From assembly GCF_022026395.1 (NCBI RefSeq), contig NZ_CP041767.1, positions 808,001-872,000 on the forward strand: a stretch of 64,000 bases of DNA, in the 5' to 3' direction. Made by a program: the position numbers and the translations under genes. The notes beneath the pieces were generated by a model. It was given only the letters and a program-made list of their open reading frames with translations. It did no database searches and was not told where the DNA came from. Origin of the DNA: Brevibacillus brevis. GTDB taxonomy: Bacteria; Bacillota; Bacilli; Brevibacillales; Brevibacillaceae. Positions 61,647 to 64,000 of this stretch are shown here, one piece after another (position 1 is the stretch's first letter; the number at the start of each line of letters is the position of its first letter).

Positions 61647-63032
61647 ATGTCGACGTTATTGATCATCGTAAACATTGTTTTATTGCTCTTATTCATTGCT
61701 GGATTGTATGCCATGCAAAAGAAGCATATTTCTTTTTCCAAGCGGGTATTTGTCGGTCTCGGACTCGGGATTTTATTTGGACTCATTTTGCAATACGTAT
61801 ACGGAGCCAAATCGGATGTACTCAAATCCACTATCGAATGGTACAACATTGTAGGTAAAGGCTATGTGAAACTGCTTCAAATGATCGTAATGCCACTAGT
61901 ATTCATCTCTATTTTATCGGCTTTTACCAAAATGAAACTAACCAATAACATTGGGAAAATCAGTACGCTGATTATCGGACTTTTGGTAGGGACGACTGCT
62001 GTCGCGGCAGCGATCGGGATTTCGACTACCTTGGCATTTAATCTCGACGGGGCACAATTCCAGCAAGGGGATGCGGAATCTGCTCGGATCGAACAGGTGG
62101 AGCAGCGCTTGGGTGATATCGAGAACTTGAGCATGCCGGCGAAAATCCTGGAACTGCTTCCAGCCAATCCTTTCCTCGACCTGACTGGAGACCGGGCGAC
62201 TTCTACAATTGCTGTTGTGATTTTCTCCGCGATTATCGGTGTAGCATATTTAGGGGTAAAGCGCAAAAATCCGGAGCAAGCTGAATTGTTTGCGAAAATC
62301 GTCGATGCATTCCATACGATCACTATGCGTATCGTGACATTGATCTTGCGCCTGACGCCATATGGTGTACTGGCAATCATGATCAGAGTCGCAGCTACCA
62401 GCGATTACAATGCCATCTGGCAGCTGGGCAAGTTCGTTGTCGCATCGTATGTGGCGCTGATCATCATGTTTATCGTTCATTTGCTGCTGTTGACGTTTGC
62501 AGGATTGAATCCAATCACCTACGTGAAAAAAGCATTCCCTGTCCTGACGTTCGCCTTCACTTCGCGTACGAGCGCGGGCGCGTTGCCACTGAATGTAAAA
62601 ACGCAGCAAAGCATGGGGGTTCCTGAGGGAATTGCCAACTTCGCAGGCTCCTTTGGACTCTCCATCGGACAAAACGGCTGCGCCGGTACGTATCCAGCCA
62701 TGTTGGCTGTCATGGTAGCACCTGTCGCAGGAATTGATCCGTTGACACCATCGTTCATCCTGACACTGATCGCAGTTGTGGCGCTCAGCTCCTTCGGGGT
62801 TGCAGGCGTAGGTGGCGGGGCGACCTTTGCAGCACTGCTCGTCTTGTCCACGATGAATTTGCCAATTGCCATTGTCGGTCTGCTCATCTCCGTTGAGCCG
62901 TTGATTGACATGGGCCGCACAGCACTAAACGTAAGCGGCAGCATGACGTCCGGTCTCTTGACGAGCAGAGTGACAAAAGAGCTGGATACCAATGCTTACC
63001 ACGGAACCGACCAAAAAACGCTGACTGTGTAA
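61647..63032 (+). CDS. tcyP: L-cystine symporter, TcyP-like (dicarboxylate/amino acid:cation symporter family)
   Basis: A 461-residue membrane protein of the DAACS fold: helices from the N-terminus, GYVKLLQMIVMPLVFISILSAF (about 72-93), FTSRTSAGALPLN (serine-rich hairpin-like region near 307-319), GLSIGQNGCAGTYPAML and the last conserved ISVEPLIDMGRTALNVSG. The Gln/Asn/Gly/Cys stretch and overall size fit TcyP rather than glutamate (GltP) relatives. AAAGGGAGGGG precedes the ATG. In B. subtilis tcyP is repressed by CymR; I could not verify a CymR box here. Confidence 0.85.
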   Translation: MSTLLIIVNIVLLLLFIAGLYAMQKKHISFSKRVFVGLGLGILFGLILQYVYGAKSDVLKSTIEWYNIVGKGYVKLLQMIVMPLVFISILSAFTKMKLTNNIGKISTLIIGLLVGTTAVAAAIGISTTLAFNLDGAQFQQGDAESARIEQVEQRLGDIENLSMPAKILELLPANPFLDLTGDRATSTIAVVIFSAIIGVAYLGVKRKNPEQAELFAKIVDAFHTITMRIVTLILRLTPYGVLAIMIRVAATSDYNAIWQLGKFVVASYVALIIMFIVHLLLLTFAGLNPITYVKKAFPVLTFAFTSRTSAGALPLNVKTQQSMGVPEGIANFAGSFGLSIGQNGCAGTYPAMLAVMVAPVAGIDPLTPSFILTLIAVVALSSFGVAGVGGGATFAALLVLSTMNLPIAIVGLLISVEPLIDMGRTALNVSGSMTSGLLTSRVTKELDTNAYHGTDQKTLTV

Positions 63033-63039
63033 TTGTAAT

Positions 63040-63088
63040 AAAACAGGCTGTACCGTCTCTTGCGACAGGTACAGCCTGTTTTGTTTTG
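63040..63088 (+). terminator. Intrinsic terminator after tcyP
   Basis: Perfect 15-bp stem AAAACAGGCTGTACC (63040-63054) with GGTACAGCCTGTTTT (63068-63082), then GTTTTG. The A-rich left flank could also serve the minus strand. Confidence 0.88.
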
Positions 63089-63126
63089 ATTTATGTGGTT
63101 TCAAGAAACTAACTCGTGTATACAAA

Positions 63127-63359
63127 GGCTACGGAGAGGAAGAGAAAAACGGAGCGACTGGAGGCCTTGGCGGGCCTACCCAGTCGGAACGGAAAAAAGT
63201 GGTACACGCTTTTCGACCAACCTCTTCGCTGAGAAGCTTCCGCCCATCGGGTGGCTTTTGGTCGACGTACCGCTTTTTGGAGTGGAGACGGACATCTCCG
63301 CTTCCTTGTTGGCGTGCCACGAACGGAGGAAGCCCGTTTTTCTCTTCCCCACCACTATG
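63127..63359 (-). repeat. Long-hairpin intergenic element, copy E (opposite orientation)
   Basis: Paired blocks: 15 bp GGAAGAGAAAAACGG 63138-63152 with 63334-63348; 7 bp CGACCAA 63214-63220 with 63258-63264; and an imperfect AAAAAGTGGTAC/GTACCGCTTTTT pair between them. Minus-strand reading starts CATAGTGGTGGGGAAGAG, the family's conserved end, about 30 bp after the stop of the OppA-like gene. Open frames across it are artefacts. Confidence 0.83.
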
Positions 63360-63388
63360 TTCGCACAAACCAAAGATGTTTTCATTCC

Positions 63389-64000
63389 CTACGGATTAAC
63401 CGAGGTGTACTTAAAGTAAGCGCCGCCCAGCGGGAAGATGATGAAATCCTTCACCTTGTCGTTTTTCACATAAGGGCTTCCACGGAAGTTGATTGGAGCC
63501 AGCGGCATTTCTTCCATAAGAATCGTCTCAGCTTCGAGCAGAATTTTTTTGCGCGCGTCCAGATCAGGCTCGTTGTAACTCTTATCGATCAGCTCTTTAA
63601 ACTTGGCATTTTCCCAATCCGGGTGGTTGTTTCCGCCCGTTTTATCACGGAACATCTCCAGGAAGTTGATCGGGTCATTGAAGTCTGCGCCCCATTGGAA
63701 GCGGATCATGTCAAAGTTCGCTTGCGATCTCATGTCCCGGTACACCTTCAGCTCCGCCGTGTACAGCTTCACGTTGACACCGAGTGCCTTTTTCCACTGA
63801 TCTTGCAGGGCTTCTGCCAGTTTTTTGTTGGTATCATTTGTGTCAAAGGTGTAGGTAACAGTCGGGAAGGTCGAGAGTCCGAGCTCCTTCATACCTTCTT
63901 CCAGTAATGCTTTTGCTTTCGCCTGATCTTCTTTAAAGTAGCCGTCTGGCTTTAATCCCATGGAAGTCGGTACCCAACCATAGGCGGCTGGAACACCCGT
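63389..64000 (-). CDS. Oligopeptide-binding ABC lipoprotein, C-terminal part (5' end outside window)
   Basis: The frame is open from the right edge (reading TGVPAAYGWVPTSMGLKPDGYF) to the stop at 63389, at least 203 residues. The content is the C-terminal lobe of a family-5 (OppA/DppA) binding protein: EDQAKAKALLEEGMKEL, MIRFQWGADFNDPINFLEMF, EAETILMEEMPLAPINFRGSPYVKND. Internal ATG 63961 is not the start. Distinct in sequence from the family-5 protein at 41.8 kb. Likely peptide uptake; its permease genes would be outside. Confidence 0.88.
   Translation of the reverse strand, partial: TGVPAAYGWVPTSMGLKPDGYFKEDQAKAKALLEEGMKELGLSTFPTVTYTFDTNDTNKKLAEALQDQWKKALGVNVKLYTAELKVYRDMRSQANFDMIRFQWGADFNDPINFLEMFRDKTGGNNHPDWENAKFKELIDKSYNEPDLDARKKILLEAETILMEEMPLAPINFRGSPYVKNDKVKDFIIFPLGGAYFKYTSVNP

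Noticed and set aside
63251-63907. 218-codon plus-strand open frame
   Set aside because: Combines hairpin copy E with the antisense of the OppA-like gene.
1-64000. CRISPR arrays, tRNA and rRNA genes, riboswitches
   Set aside because: No regularly spaced short repeats, cloverleaf or rRNA-like stretches were seen by eye; leaders of tcyP, the RND and Dpp-type operons were inspected for T-box or known riboswitch patterns without a convincing match. A covariance-model scan was not possible.

Overview
The window is a chromosomal segment of an endospore-forming Gram-positive bacterium, most likely Brevibacillus or a close Paenibacillaceae relative. This is inferred from family resemblance only. Indicators are strong AGGAGG-type ribosome sites with many TTG/GTG starts, an S-layer-homology surface protein, a coat-F-type spore cluster around an alcohol dehydrogenase arranged like B. 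subtilis yraGF-adhB-yraED, a Des/DesK/DesR cold-membrane operon, Fur boxes upstream of lipoprotein siderophore receptors, and an IS1182-type element. No rRNA, tRNA, CRISPR array or prophage was seen.

Layout. 1-2.0 kb: ECF sigma factor with a zinc-finger anti-sigma/DUF4179 membrane protein that runs off the left edge. 2.3-8.6 kb: phosphoesterase, MarR-regulated drug exporter, secreted amidohydrolase, metallo-beta-lactamase-fold hydrolase, acetyltransferase. 8.6-15.6 kb: NarL-type two-component pair, then a MarR-like gene, an RND exporter and its adaptor lipoprotein. 15.6-17.2 kb: an IS1182-like element inserted in the terminator of the RND operon. 17.3-18.7 kb: double-NodB polysaccharide deacetylase. 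18.8-29.2 kb: iron island with three siderophore-binding lipoproteins, a fused double permease and a Btr-like sensor-regulator, interrupted by a BceAB-type peptide-resistance exporter. 29.4-32.3 kb: des-desK-desR. 32.4-34.4 kb: AT-rich XRE-cupin regulator and MFS transporter. 34.5-39.4 kb: minus-strand acetyltransferase, matrixin-type protease, a 36-residue-repeat secreted protein and the coat/adhB cluster. 39.6-51.3 kb: a large carbohydrate-type operon (ROK kinase, three Gfo/Idh/MocA proteins, a five-gene Dpp/Opp-type ABC importer, ROK repressor, sugar isomerase). 51.4-60.9 kb: DUF805 protein, SpeD, an unrecognised beta-helix protein, ankyrin lipoprotein, SLH surface protein, OmpR-type two-component system, nitrilase-family amidase, small YeaQ-like membrane protein. 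61.6-64 kb: TcyP-like cystine symporter and the C-terminal part of an OppA-like lipoprotein that runs off the right edge.

The most unusual signal is not a gene. Five intergenic elements of about 145-235 bp (near 22.8, 52.8, 61.0, 61.3 and 63.1 kb) share conserved ends and a conserved inner block. At least four fold into long interrupted hairpins. The outer stem sequence differs from copy to copy yet stays self-complementary within a copy, and three copies start 2-12 bp after the T-tract of an intrinsic terminator. They behave like a mobile or retained structured-DNA/RNA family that I cannot name.

The other main leads are the sugar-type operon of unknown substrate with a catalytically degenerate Gfo/Idh/MocA member, the IS that duplicated the terminator hairpin it landed in, and a transposase broken exactly at an A_AAA_AAG slip site.
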